Shown here in pieces: positions 24,870 to 33,797 of a stretch of 37,410 bases of DNA. Under the pieces are notes generated by a model. That model was not told the DNA's origin, did not search any database, and was given only the letters and a program-made list of their open reading frames with translations. Made by a program: the position numbers and the translations under genes. Every line of letters starts with the position of its first letter. Position 1 is the first letter of the stretch. Origin of the DNA: Chryseosolibacter histidinae (lineage in GTDB: Bacteria; Bacteroidota; Bacteroidia; Cytophagales; Cyclobacteriaceae); assembly GCF_018598225.1 (NCBI RefSeq), contig NZ_JAHESF010000054.1:1-37410 (forward strand), read 5' to 3'.

Positions 24870-27800
24870 ATGAAAAAACTCTCCTTATTATGTTTTCTGC
24901 TCTGCTGCGCGGGTAGCACCGTCATGAAGGCGCAGGTGGCACTCACTACGCTGAATGTACCGCATGAACAGAATTTCAACTCGCTGGGAACAGCGGCCTC
25001 CAACGATATCGGTACGCTGCCGGCGGGATGGCTGTTCCTTGAAACCGGAACGAACGCCAATACCACTTACGGTGCCGGCACAGGCTCTTCCAATACCGGA
25101 AATACCTATAGTTTTGGACTTGATGCATCCGACAGGGCTTTCGGAGGACTGCTGTCGGGATCGTTAACCCCTACCCTGGGCGCATTCTTCATCAACCAGA
25201 CCGGCACAACGGTAACTTCGCTCACCATTGCTTACCGGGGTGAGCAGTGGCGCTTGGGCGCAGGCGGACGGGGCAGCGACAGGCTGGATTTCGAGATCAG
25301 CACAGATGCAACGTCACTGGCCTCCGGTACATGGACCGCGATCGACAACCTTGATTTCAGCAGTCCCGTAACCACCGGCACTGCGCGTGCACTGGATGGC
25401 AACCAGGACGCTAACAGCGCAGCCATCACCTTCACCCTCGAAGGCCTTACCATCGGCAACGGTGCGGTATTCTTTATCCGCTGGACTGACTTCAATGCAG
25501 CCAACGCCGACGACGGCCTGGCGATAGACAATTTCAGCATCACACCTTCGGGCATTCCTGCCGACGAACCTTCCATCACCGTTTCTCCCGCGGGCCTCGC
25601 TTTTGGTGAGGTGGTGGTACCGGCAACAACAACGTTAAGCTATGAAGTAAAAGGTGCAAACCTGGATGAACCCATTACCATAACTTCGGTACACACAGCC
25701 TACAGCCTTTCAACAGATGCAACCTCGTTCTCTTCATCTGTTGCGCTGCCCGATACCGGTGGCGTGGTCTTCGTAAGGTTTGCTCCGCTCACGGATGGTA
25801 TCGCCAATACGGTGATCACCCATACCAGCGGCACCACCACGAAAGGGCTTGCTGTTACGGGGAGCGGATTTGTACAGGCCGATCATATCATTCCTATTGC
25901 CACAGCCCGGGCTGCATCAACAGGCACCAGGGTTACCGTGGCGGGCCGCATTACGGTGGCCAACGAGCATGGCAACCCGGCCTTCGTTCAGGATGCCACG
26001 GGAGGCATACCGGTATTTGATGCCGCGCTGGCCCATGGCGTGTCCATAGGCGATTCGGTGATCGTAACCGGGCCTGTCGGACTGTTCAACGACCAGAAAC
26101 AGATCAGCGGCGCGGGCACCTTTTACACCAGGATCGCCGCAGCGCCAAAGGTGATCGCACCAAAGCCCATCAGCCTGTCTGACCTGGCCGCCAACGAAGG
26201 ACTGCTGGTCACCGTGCAGCATGTATCGATGGTGAACCCGGATCTGTTCTTTTATCCGCAAAGCACTGAACGCATCGGCGACGGCGTCACGCAGGCAGAC
26301 CTTCGCATTGATGGCGACACAAACATTCCCGGCCTTGCCAAACCGCAGGGTGTTACCTCTATCACGGGCGTTGTAGGGAGGTTCCGTGCCAACGCCCAGC
26401 TGCTGCCGCGCTTCGAAGCGGATGTACCTGGCGTAGCACCGTACGCTATTCCTTCAGACACCATCGCGAGAAGCAAAACCCTGGACGTGGTGAACTGGAA
26501 CCTGGAGTTCTTTGGCGCGCGAAGCGAAGATTACAGGAACGAAGAGTACGGTCCTGAAGACGAGGCGCTGCAGCTGGAGAACGTCAGGCGTGTGCTTGAC
26601 ACCCTTCGTGCTGACATCATTGCCGTTCAGGAAGTATCCGATGAAAACCTGCTGGCAGCGCTGGTGTATCAGCTCGGTCATTACGCTTTCACTTGCTCAC
26701 AACGTTATTCCTACTCGTTTCAGGGTCCCAGCGATGAGTTCCCGCCCCAGAAAGTTTGTTTCATCTACGATACCACCACCATCACCGTACGGGGCGCGCG
26801 GGCTATGTTCGAAAGCCTGTACGACTCCGCCCGTAACGGATATCCCTCCCTGCTTCCTGGTTACCCCGAAGGTGCCTCGAGTTTCTATTCCAGCGGAAGG
26901 CTGCCTTACCAGCTCACCGTTGACGTTACGATTAATGGGGTTACAGAAACGGTCACGCTCATCGACATCCACGCCAAGTCCGGCGCAACGGCAGCCGATC
27001 GCAGCAGAAGGCTTTATGATGCTGCGGTGCTGAAAGACTCGCTCGATGCCGGTGCAACGTTGGGCAACCTGATCATACTCGGCGATCTGAATGATGACCT
27101 CGACCAGTCTATCGTCACAGGACTGGGCTCACCTTATGCTTCGTTTGTCAGTGACACAGCTTATGTCGCCGTTACAAAAGCGCTGAGCGATGCAGGCGCA
27201 CGGTCAACCGTGAGCTTCGGCGACGTGATCGATCACCAGATCCTCTCCAACGACCTGAGGGACGAGTATGTAAACGGATCAGCGCAGATCGTGCCTCCGT
27301 TCAGGCTCGTGACCAGCTATGCCACCACAACCTCAGACCACCTGCCCGTGATCACCCGCTACACCCTGCAGGCACCTGAAGCAACGTTTGTACAGCAAAA
27401 TGCCGCGCTGACCGAAGACAGCACCGGTTATACCGTAAACATCCTGTTAAGCAAACCCGTGACGAGAGACCTGCAACTGCGCATCGCCCTTTCAGGGAAT
27501 GCAACGTATGGCAGTGACTTTACGACGCAACCCGCGGTCAGCGGCAACGTGATGGTGGTGAACCTCGCAGCAGGAAGCACATCTGCGTTCTTTACTATCA
27601 CCGTGCTCAACGACGCAGCGGATGAGCTCCTGGAAACGGCTGTATTCACCCTGCAGCCAGGCACGGGCATCGGGACGGGAGCGCAACCGGTCTTTACGCT
27701 TTCGATCGAAGACAACGACATCCCTGTCGTTTCATTCAAAGACCGTTACGCGGCTTCAGAAGAAGGCTCTGATGCGCACACCGTGAAGCTGAAACTTTCT

Positions 27801-28337
27801 TCTGCAGTGGCCAGCGACCAGACCGTGACCTTGTCGCTTTACAGTCTGCACAACACCGTGTATGGCACAGATTACATCACATCACCCGCCGCCGAGAACG
27901 GCACAGTTACCGTAACGGTGCCCGCCGGCAGCAACGAAGCACAATTCACCATCACCGCATTGGCTGACCGGAAACGTGAGATGCCCTGGGAGCTGATCTC
28001 CTTTTACCTTAACGATACTTCCGATGGGCTGATCGCAGCGCAGCCCCGCCTCTTTATCTTCACCATCATCGACGTGCGCTGGAAACCGAGCTTCACGGTA
28101 TTCCCGAACCCTACACACGGTCCGGTGAGCATTACCTGTGAAGGGCTGGATGACGATGAAAAGATCAACGCTGAGTTAAGAAGCCCGCATGGTGAATTGC
28201 TTCTCCGCAAGCGCGGAACCCTTGATGAGATGGACAATCTGATCAGCACAAAATTGGAAAATGGAAGAAGAGGCGTTTACACTTTGAAGCTCACGATTGA
28301 GGAAGAGAGCTACCTGATCAGGATTGTCAGGAATTAG
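24870..28337 (+). CDS. T9SS-secreted endonuclease/exonuclease/phosphatase-family protein
   Basis: An 1155-residue multidomain exoprotein. Order: signal peptide (1-22), a jelly-roll-like N-terminal domain (about 25-235), a short Ig-like domain (about 240-335), an OB-fold-like domain (about 337-520: GTRVTVAGRITVANEHGNPAFVQDATGG), an EEP domain (about 540-830: VVNWNLEFFG, RADIIAVQEV, IDIHAKSG, NLIILGDLND at about 735-744, TTSDHLPVITRY), two Calx-beta-like domains (about 852-950 and 951-1063; YGSDFTTQP and YGTDYITSP) and a T9SS type A sorting domain (about 1068-1155; FTVFPNPTHGPVSI). Catalytic Asn/Glu/Asp/His residues look present. The layout resembles extracellular nucleases of the ExeM/NucH kind; DNA is the likely substrate, though a phosphatase is possible. 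Confidence 0.88.
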   Translation: MKKLSLLCFLLCCAGSTVMKAQVALTTLNVPHEQNFNSLGTAASNDIGTLPAGWLFLETGTNANTTYGAGTGSSNTGNTYSFGLDASDRAFGGLLSGSLTPTLGAFFINQTGTTVTSLTIAYRGEQWRLGAGGRGSDRLDFEISTDATSLASGTWTAIDNLDFSSPVTTGTARALDGNQDANSAAITFTLEGLTIGNGAVFFIRWTDFNAANADDGLAIDNFSITPSGIPADEPSITVSPAGLAFGEVVVPATTTLSYEVKGANLDEPITITSVHTAYSLSTDATSFSSSVALPDTGGVVFVRFAPLTDGIANTVITHTSGTTTKGLAVTGSGFVQADHIIPIATARAASTGTRVTVAGRITVANEHGNPAFVQDATGGIPVFDAALAHGVSIGDSVIVTGPVGLFNDQKQISGAGTFYTRIAAAPKVIAPKPISLSDLAANEGLLVTVQHVSMVNPDLFFYPQSTERIGDGVTQADLRIDGDTNIPGLAKPQGVTSITGVVGRFRANAQLLPRFEADVPGVAPYAIPSDTIARSKTLDVVNWNLEFFGARSEDYRNEEYGPEDEALQLENVRRVLDTLRADIIAVQEVSDENLLAALVYQLGHYAFTCSQRYSYSFQGPSDEFPPQKVCFIYDTTTITVRGARAMFESLYDSARNGYPSLLPGYPEGASSFYSSGRLPYQLTVDVTINGVTETVTLIDIHAKSGATAADRSRRLYDAAVLKDSLDAGATLGNLIILGDLNDDLDQSIVTGLGSPYASFVSDTAYVAVTKALSDAGARSTVSFGDVIDHQILSNDLRDEYVNGSAQIVPPFRLVTSYATTTSDHLPVITRYTLQAPEATFVQQNAALTEDSTGYTVNILLSKPVTRDLQLRIALSGNATYGSDFTTQPAVSGNVMVVNLAAGSTSAFFTITVLNDAADELLETAVFTLQPGTGIGTGAQPVFTLSIEDNDIPVVSFKDRYAASEEGSDAHTVKLKLSSAVASDQTVTLSLYSLHNTVYGTDYITSPAAENGTVTVTVPAGSNEAQFTITALADRKREMPWELISFYLNDTSDGLIAAQPRLFIFTIIDVRWKPSFTVFPNPTHGPVSITCEGLDDDEKINAELRSPHGELLLRKRGTLDEMDNLISTKLENGRRGVYTLKLTIEEESYLIRIVRN

Positions 28338-28372
28338 GAACCGATCGTGTGCCCTGATCTGGCGTGTGCTTG

Positions 28373-28430
28373 ATGTCAATTGCCCCCGGGTTGAAAGCCG
28401 GGGCAATTGACATTGGACCCTTTCAGGGTC
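28373..28430. terminator. Strong hairpins between convergent genes
   Basis: ATGTCAATTGCCCC pairs perfectly with GGGGCAATTGACAT (28373-28413), extended by CGG/CCG with one bulged base, around GTTGAAAG. A second small stem GACCC/GGGTC follows at 28416-28430. Both sit 35-90 bases after the nuclease-like gene and before the end of the convergent response regulator gene. A bidirectional terminator is likely, although a T run is missing. Confidence 0.65.
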
Positions 28431-28436
28431 GCACTA

Positions 28437-28588
28437 GCGCGGAAGTTATTTCCGTGCGCTACACCTTGATCATAGCTGTGTGCTTGCCGTGGAACTTAGT
28501 TCCACAACTCAGATCGGTTAGGAAGTAACTTCCGCATCAAAGACCAGGCTTCGATTCTATTCCCAAAAAGCGCCGGAAGAAACTTCCG
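28437..28588. repeat. Iterated GGAAgTnAcTTCC-type palindromes
   Basis: Four short dyads of one design: GCGCGGAA/TTTCCGTGCGC (28437-28459), GTGGAAC-TTA-GTTCCAC (28489-28505), GGAAG-TAA-CTTCC (28521-28533) and CGGAAG-AAA-CTTCCG (28574-28588). The GGAA/TTCC core and central TA-rich triplet are constant and the outer pairs vary while staying complementary. It is intergenic, between the convergent nuclease-like and response regulator genes. Confidence 0.65.
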
Positions 28589-28617
28589 CCTTAGAGGAAG
28601 CTGTGTTAAACCCATGG

Positions 28618-29316
28618 CTATTGAAGATTACCTTCCGACCTCAACATGAACCCTTTTCCGTGAATGTTGACGATCCTGATCTGTGGGTCTTTTGCCAGGT
28701 GTTTGCGCAGGCGGGTGATGAACACATCCATGTTGCGGCGGCTGAAATAGTCGGCGGAGCCCCAGAGCTTCAGCAGGGTTTCCTTGCGGTCGAGCACCTG
28801 ATTGATATTGTGACACAACATCCTGAGCAGGTCAGCTTCTTTGGTGGTGATGGTAATCGTTTCTTCTCCCAAAAGCAATTGACGATTGTGGAAATCGAAG
28901 CGATAGTGGCCGATCTCAAAAATGTTGTCGGCTTCGCTTCCGGCTGCGGGGTAGTAACGTTTCAGGATCACCTGGATGCGGGCGATGAGCTCTTCCTCCT
29001 CCACAGGCTTCACGATATAATCGTCAGCGCCGATCCTGAAACCTTTCAGCTTGTCAACGAGCAGTGCTTTGGCGGTGAGAAAGATCACCGGCAGGTTTTT
29101 CTTTTCACGGATGAGGCGGGCCAGCTCGAAGCCATCCATGCGCGGCATCATCACATCGAGAATGACCAGGTGAAAATGATGTTTTTCTGCGCAGGCGAGT
29201 CCCTCCTGCCCGTCTTTGGCCCACGTAACAGAAAATCCATGCAGCTGAATATACTCCTTGAGAATGTACCCCAGGTTGATATCGTCTTCCACAAAAAGAA
29301 TATTGTAGCTGTTCAT
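28618..29316 (-). CDS. OmpR-family response regulator
   Basis: A 232-residue two-domain regulator. Receiver domain (about 4-120): acidic pair Glu10-Asp11-Asp12, phospho-acceptor Asp54 in LVILDVMMPRMDG, Thr81 in FLTAKA and Lys103 in DDYIVKP, all intact. Winged-helix DNA-binding domain (about 135-230): ILLGEETITITTKEADLLRMLCHNINQVLDRKETLLKLWG, FSRRNMDVFITRLRKHL and VNIHGKGFML. Its ATG overlaps the TGA of the upstream histidine kinase gene by ATGA, so the two are translationally coupled and surely a cognate pair. Target genes are unknown. Confidence 0.96.
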   Translation of the reverse strand: MNSYNILFVEDDINLGYILKEYIQLHGFSVTWAKDGQEGLACAEKHHFHLVILDVMMPRMDGFELARLIREKKNLPVIFLTAKALLVDKLKGFRIGADDYIVKPVEEEELIARIQVILKRYYPAAGSEADNIFEIGHYRFDFHNRQLLLGEETITITTKEADLLRMLCHNINQVLDRKETLLKLWGSADYFSRRNMDVFITRLRKHLAKDPQIRIVNIHGKGFMLRSEGNLQ

Positions 29317-30593
29317 TGGTATGGTAAGCAGATCAGAAATTCGCTGCCTTTGCCGGGTTCGCTTTTTACTTCGATCTTTCCGCGGTGCGCTTCCACTACA
29401 CTGCGCACGTAGTGGAGCCCCAGGCCAAAACCGTTGACCCCGAGCCGCGAATGATCGTGATAGAATTTATCAAAAATAAGCTGCTCGGTTTCCCTGCTGA
29501 TGCCGATACCGTTGTCGGCAATGCTGATCGCGATGCTTCGGGGTGCATGGTCAGCGGTAGCGATGCGAATGTGGGGCGCGCCTTCGGTGAACTTCAGGGC
29601 ATTGTCGAGCAGGTTATAGAACACGTTGCCCAGGTGCGTCTCATCAGTATCGATCACTGCATGGGAAGCCCGCAGGTCAAACGTGATCGTTCCCTGTCTT
29701 TCTTCGATGGCAAATCTGAAGTTGGCGGCAACGCGGTGCAGGCAATCGTGCACATTCACGGGTTTCTTCGCCAGTAAAAAATTTCCCGACTGCACCAGCG
29801 CCAGTTGTAATATTTTGTCTACCTGGTTCTTTAACCGCTCCGTTTCGTTCTCGATCACACCGATATATTTATCTACTTTGCCGCGCTGCTCCAGGGCTAC
29901 CGTTTTTCGGATGGCCTTCAACGCCACGCCTATGGAAAATACAGGGGTTTTGAACTCGTGGGTGAGGTTGTTAATAAAGTCGTTCTTCAGGTCCGAAAGT
30001 TTTTTTTGCTTCCGGATGGTCACGACCGCATAGACAAAGCTCAGAACGATCACTACAATAAAGATCACCGAATAGCGGATCGACTTGCTGGACTCCGTGA
30101 TGAGGTAGAGCTTTTCGTGTGGGAAGAACAAAGCTAAGTGATAGCCGGAAGAAAATCCGTTGCCGCAGGTAAGGTTGGCCTGCGCATAATTCTTACAAAC
30201 GTTGAATGCAAAATTGGGGTCTTCAATATTGCTCCAGGCTTTTTCAAAACCTTCTTCATCCGGTTTATGAGCATAGATGCCATACTGGTATTGAATGGAT
30301 ACGGCGTACTCGTTAAAAACCGAGTCGGTCAGTTTCCGGAAACGCCTGTCAAAATGCGCCATGCCTTCTTCATCCACGGCACCAACGCCAATGCTGTGCT
30401 CAAGCGTGCTCACCAGCGCATGATCGGCGCGGAAAGCCTGTGTAAGACTCTGCTTGATCAATCCCAGCTTCTGCTCGAAAAGCTGGCGGTTGGCGCCCAT
30501 GGCATCCTGCAACACGCCCACCTGCGCTATGGCCAGGCCCAGCAAGCTGCCAAAGGCAACGATGATCAGGAGGAAAAGTAGCTGTGTTCGCAT
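29313..30593 (-). CDS. Membrane sensor histidine kinase
   Basis: A 426-residue kinase: N-terminal transmembrane segment (about 4-25), a periplasmic sensor region (about 26-170) of unrecognised type, second transmembrane segment (about 173-193), then HisKA with His212 in DFINNLTHEFKTPVFSI and a HATPase domain with N box NVFYNLLDNALKF, G1 IADNGIGIS, F box FDKFYH and G2 GFGLGLHYVRSVVEAH. All phosphotransfer motifs look intact. It is the first gene of a two-gene operon with the OmpR-type regulator. The stimulus is unknown; the extracytoplasmic domain has two Cys (in NVCKNYAQANLTCGNG) that could form a disulfide. Confidence 0.95.
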   Translation of the reverse strand: MRTQLLFLLIIVAFGSLLGLAIAQVGVLQDAMGANRQLFEQKLGLIKQSLTQAFRADHALVSTLEHSIGVGAVDEEGMAHFDRRFRKLTDSVFNEYAVSIQYQYGIYAHKPDEEGFEKAWSNIEDPNFAFNVCKNYAQANLTCGNGFSSGYHLALFFPHEKLYLITESSKSIRYSVIFIVVIVLSFVYAVVTIRKQKKLSDLKNDFINNLTHEFKTPVFSIGVALKAIRKTVALEQRGKVDKYIGVIENETERLKNQVDKILQLALVQSGNFLLAKKPVNVHDCLHRVAANFRFAIEERQGTITFDLRASHAVIDTDETHLGNVFYNLLDNALKFTEGAPHIRIATADHAPRSIAISIADNGIGISRETEQLIFDKFYHDHSRLGVNGFGLGLHYVRSVVEAHRGKIEVKSEPGKGSEFLICLPYQ

Positions 30594-30757
30594 CAGGTGT
30601 AGGACAATTTACCAAAATCCGTATCAAATACCCCGCATTAACATTTCATTAACCTATTTAACCAACGCGTTAACAACTTTAACCCAGCCTTATCCCATCT
30701 GATAGGAAAAGAAGTTTTTCTTTGATCGAAAAAATGTTCAACCCAAAATTCACAGTT

Positions 30758-31186
30758 ATGAAAAATGTCATAATATCAACGATGCTGCTGGTGGTAATGG
30801 TTGTTTCCGCTGCGGCTCAGAGCTGCTCCGTTCCACCGCCTGTCGACAAGAAGGCCACGCTTGGCAGATGGCAGGGCAACTACACCCAGAACGGAGAGAT
30901 CAAAACCTTGCAGGTAGATTTCCAGGAGGCCGACGAGCAGGTAGTGCCCTACGTGGATATGAAGGGCCACGGTATGAAGAACACACGTTTCGAGCTGAAG
31001 ATCTGCGGCCAGAAAGAGCTGCACCTGAAAAAGGTGAATGTCGATAACACAACGTTCGAGTTCGTGGGCAAACCCCAGGGCGACAAGATCACCGGAAGGT
31101 TAACGATCAGGCAGGGTGACAAGCAGCTCAGTGATGAGATCTTTACATTGACAAGAGCGGGCCAGGCACTCACCGCGGTGAATTGA
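30758..31186 (+). CDS. Secreted hypothetical protein (142 aa)
   Basis: From the ATG at 30758 the product has 142 residues: signal peptide (MKNVIISTMLLVVMVVSAAAQ) and a beta-rich mature domain starting SCSVPPPVDKKATLGRWQGNYTQNGEIKTLQVDF. GxWxGxY starts are common in lipocalin-like periplasmic proteins of this phylum, and the rest (YVDMKGHGMKNTRFELKICGQKELHLKKV, KITGRLTIRQGDKQLSDEIFTLTR) fits a beta-barrel. Ligand unknown. It is divergent from the two-component operon, so it might be one of its targets; that is a guess. Confidence 0.75.
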   Translation: MKNVIISTMLLVVMVVSAAAQSCSVPPPVDKKATLGRWQGNYTQNGEIKTLQVDFQEADEQVVPYVDMKGHGMKNTRFELKICGQKELHLKKVNVDNTTFEFVGKPQGDKITGRLTIRQGDKQLSDEIFTLTRAGQALTAVN

Positions 31187-31189
31187 AAC

Positions 31190-31275
31190 AGAATTTAGAA
31201 TATAGAATTTAGCATTTAGAATGAGGAGCGATGGTATTTTATTCTAACTCCTAAATTCTATATTCTATATTCTAT
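31190..31275. terminator. Heptad inverted repeat (AGAATTT family)
   Basis: Left arm 31190-31224 has five AGAATTT-type units (variants AGAATAT, AGCATTT); right arm 31241-31275 has five inverted ATTCTAT/CTCCTAA units. The segments 31196-31212 and 31251-31267 are perfectly complementary over 17 bp. The right arm holds the stop codon of the convergent minus-strand gene (31272-31274). It is the longest perfect heptad stem in the window. Confidence 0.75.
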
Positions 31276-32375
31276 TCTATCTCGAATTTTCTCACATAGT
31301 CACGCTGGGGCGCAGCACTGTTCTGTCGTAAATCAACATCAAAGCCCCGTTCGAGATTGTTCCCGGCGAGGTCTTCCAACCTGGCTTCGCTGCTAAGCGT
31401 GTAGCTTCCCGTTGTCCAGGGGTTATCGGGGATAAAACGGTAAATGGATTCACCTGCGATGGTTTCTACCTTTCCCCGAATGGGTTGATCATTCCTGTAA
31501 ATGCCGATCGCTTCGCGCACGAGCACATGATCGAGCGGTTCGTGGAAATTCACCAGCAGCGGGTTTCTGGTACCGGCGCCCGGAGCAGTGATGGTCCAGC
31601 GAGACGGAGCAGGTGAAACCGTATCGCGCAACGACACTACAAAATTTTTTAGGAAGGACTGTCGCAGTGTTGCACCACGTGTGTCTTTCCAGTCGCCACC
31701 AACCACCAGTTGATAATGCGCACCTTGCTCCAGGGGCTCTCCCAGTTTTTCGTTGGGCTGAAGTCCACGTTTGATCCTGCCCGGATCCAGCCATAGCGTA
31801 AGCAACGTGCCGTCATGGTTCCAGAGCTCGGGCTGCAGATCAAGAAAGACATCCGCCAGTGTATCGCGGGCATTCTTCACGAGTGTTATGTATCGAAGCG
31901 CGTGGCCTGCCTGCATGGGTTTTGAAAAATGTACATAGAGCTTCAGCAGGTTTTGTGGCAGGGTATCCCGTGAAGGAAAAACACCTATGACCTGAGGGCC
32001 GTCAGTCGACGCCGCGGCGGGGATCACAACCTCACCCAGGCGTTTGTTCTTCAGACGCACTTCGTATGACAGTCCACGGGTGAAAGGGATCAGTGGCTTG
32101 AAGACAACTTCACCATTGCTGATGTTGTACTCACCCAGCATGGGCGGCCCGGCTTCAGGGGTCAACACATGAACGGTGAGATCCTGCTGCAACGAATCCG
32201 GCAGAACATTGCCGACAAGCGCTTTTGAAATAGAGATCCCGGTGGCTATGCTGTCGGTCCAGATCACGGCAATGGGTGTCTCCGTGTTGTGACGAGGGAT
32301 ACAGGCAGTAATAAAAAAAGGGATCAGATATATTGCGTATCTGATCCCTGATAAAGTGATATTTTTCAGTACCAT
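31272..32375 (-). CDS. Ig-like (Big_5-type) lipoprotein
   Basis: From the ATG at 32375 the product has 367 residues: lipoprotein signal ending in FITAC (Cys25), then bacterial Ig-like domains of the Big_5 kind. Motifs repeat: PQVIGVFPSRDTLPQNLLKLYVHFSKPMQ with the usual SKPM, and later RNPLLVNFHEPLDHVLVREAI and SYTLSSEARLEDLAGNNLER, the hallmark DLAGN. It overlaps the upstream gene by 10 bp on the same strand, so they are co-transcribed. Adhesion or structural role at the surface is inferred. An ATG at 32393 would add six residues. The last codons and stop lie in a heptad array. Confidence 0.82.
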   Translation of the reverse strand: MVLKNITLSGIRYAIYLIPFFITACIPRHNTETPIAVIWTDSIATGISISKALVGNVLPDSLQQDLTVHVLTPEAGPPMLGEYNISNGEVVFKPLIPFTRGLSYEVRLKNKRLGEVVIPAAASTDGPQVIGVFPSRDTLPQNLLKLYVHFSKPMQAGHALRYITLVKNARDTLADVFLDLQPELWNHDGTLLTLWLDPGRIKRGLQPNEKLGEPLEQGAHYQLVVGGDWKDTRGATLRQSFLKNFVVSLRDTVSPAPSRWTITAPGAGTRNPLLVNFHEPLDHVLVREAIGIYRNDQPIRGKVETIAGESIYRFIPDNPWTTGSYTLSSEARLEDLAGNNLERGFDVDLRQNSAAPQRDYVRKFEIE

Positions 32376-33475
32376 CGTTCGCCGGCCGTCCACAGATCGA
32401 GGTCGCCATTCACGCGGCGTTGCAGCACTACTACCTGGTTGTCGTCAAGCTTGTCGAGCTGCATCACGTTCACCACGGGCAACGTGACAAAGTCAACACC
32501 TGCTGTGGCATAACTTTCTTTCACCGGCTCGGTAAGCGATCCTTCATAGGTCTCAAGGCTCTTGTATTGCACGCGCATCACAGGGCGGCTCGAGTTGGCC
32601 ATGATCAGATACGAATCGCCACCTTTTTTGATGGTGACGATATCGAGCGGTGTGTTGCCGGCACCGAACTCCCCTACTGTTCTTCCTTTCACATGCTTGC
32701 CGGGCTTCAGCTCATCCATGGGAAAGAGCACGAGCGGTGTGCACGTGAAGCTTGCCACAAGATATTTTTTTCCGTTCAGCTCTGCCGTTGTAAATGTTTT
32801 GATGGGCGCATAGGTTTCGTAGCGGCCGTGGGCTGCGTGATAGATCTCCAGCGAAGCCTGCTCCTGCCGGTTGGCAAAAGGAAAAGGTATACTTCTGAAC
32901 GTGGAGCTGAACTCCTGGTTGGAGAGACCGCTCACCATCAGATTGCCGTCTGCAAAATGCATGTCTGAAACAGACCATACACGGGTGGGACGTCCCCGCT
33001 GATCTTTGGCATCTTCTGCCGGCACATTGCTGATGGCGATGGTGCTGTAAGGAATATTCTTTAACGATACGGGCTGGATCTTGTCTCCTTCTATGGTGAG
33101 CAGCACCGGCGTGCCATCGCCGTTCTGCACGGCACAATAGATCTTTTTGGAGATCGGGTTCACCACCAGATCCTGGATGTTGATATTTTTAGCTTCGGTG
33201 CCCAGCAGCGCGGCGATCTTCTGATCTATATTCTTGAGCTCAACAGCCTGCGCCTGGGCAACAGCGGTTTTGTCTTTTGTATCGATGGCAAAAACAGCAG
33301 CGCTCTTTGAATCGCCGATGAACAGGATACCTTCAGGGCCAAAGGCAAGCGCGCTGATGGATTGAATCGCAGGTGTTCCATTCACAAGACCATATGGACC
33401 AGAGGAGCGTTTTGCGCTGGCCAGCAGCAGGGAAGCAAACAGGCCCACAGCCAGGAAGTAGTATGCTTGTTTCAT
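32366..33475 (-). CDS. Exported beta-propeller-like protein
   Basis: A 369-residue protein with a Sec signal (MKQAYYFLAVGLFASLLLASA). The body has repeated four-stranded-like blades: ISALAFGPEGILFIGDSKSAAVFAID, LVVNPISKKIYCAVQNGDGTPVLLTIEGDKIQPV, DMHFADGNLMVSGLSN, KYLVASFTCTPLVLFPMDELKPG and DIVTIKKGGDSYLIMANSSRPVMRVQY. This fits a six- or seven-bladed propeller, possibly NHL/YVTN-like. No catalytic motif seen. It is the first gene of a two-gene operon with the Ig-like lipoprotein. Periplasmic or surface location is inferred. Confidence 0.75.
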   Translation of the reverse strand: MKQAYYFLAVGLFASLLLASAKRSSGPYGLVNGTPAIQSISALAFGPEGILFIGDSKSAAVFAIDTKDKTAVAQAQAVELKNIDQKIAALLGTEAKNINIQDLVVNPISKKIYCAVQNGDGTPVLLTIEGDKIQPVSLKNIPYSTIAISNVPAEDAKDQRGRPTRVWSVSDMHFADGNLMVSGLSNQEFSSTFRSIPFPFANRQEQASLEIYHAAHGRYETYAPIKTFTTAELNGKKYLVASFTCTPLVLFPMDELKPGKHVKGRTVGEFGAGNTPLDIVTIKKGGDSYLIMANSSRPVMRVQYKSLETYEGSLTEPVKESYATAGVDFVTLPVVNVMQLDKLDDNQVVVLQRRVNGDLDLWTAGERWY

Positions 33476-33797
33476 GTGCCAAAGGGTTAGGGTAAGGGTA
33501 TATATTAGTCCGGAGAATCAAATTAAGAAATCCAGGCCTCGTTTCATAGCCCGGAGTCAGGGTTTGACAGGGAATTGGAGATCAATGCCGGATTCCGGTT
33601 GACGAAAGGATGCCAGAGACAGGTGAATGGAAGGGTTGCCAGTTACCGGTTGCCAGTTGCCGGATAGCCAGTTGCCAGCGTAAACGCCTTAGGTGTTGGG
33701 ATTGGCATTAGGCATTGCAACAACACCGCATTGGCGGATAGAACGTTATGGATTTCAGGAAAAACTTTGTAAATTTTACGTATTCAATCCGGGGACT
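33476..33797. other. Divergent intergenic region with heptad arrays
   Basis: No gene seen. It carries the GTTGCCA array (separate entry) and should contain promoters for both flanking genes; TTTG followed by TAAATTTTA near 33773-33782 is a loose promoter-like match for the plus-strand gene. Confidence 0.35.
33635..33717. repeat. Heptad array, GTTGCCA family, in a divergent region
   Basis: GTTGCCA/GTTACCG/GTTGCCG units in phase at 33635-33662, one 8-base unit, another GTTGCCA (33671-33677), then GGCATTA and GGCATTG (33704-33717). It lies between two gene starts, so it is not a gene-end structure. No clear inverted partner. Confidence 0.65.
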
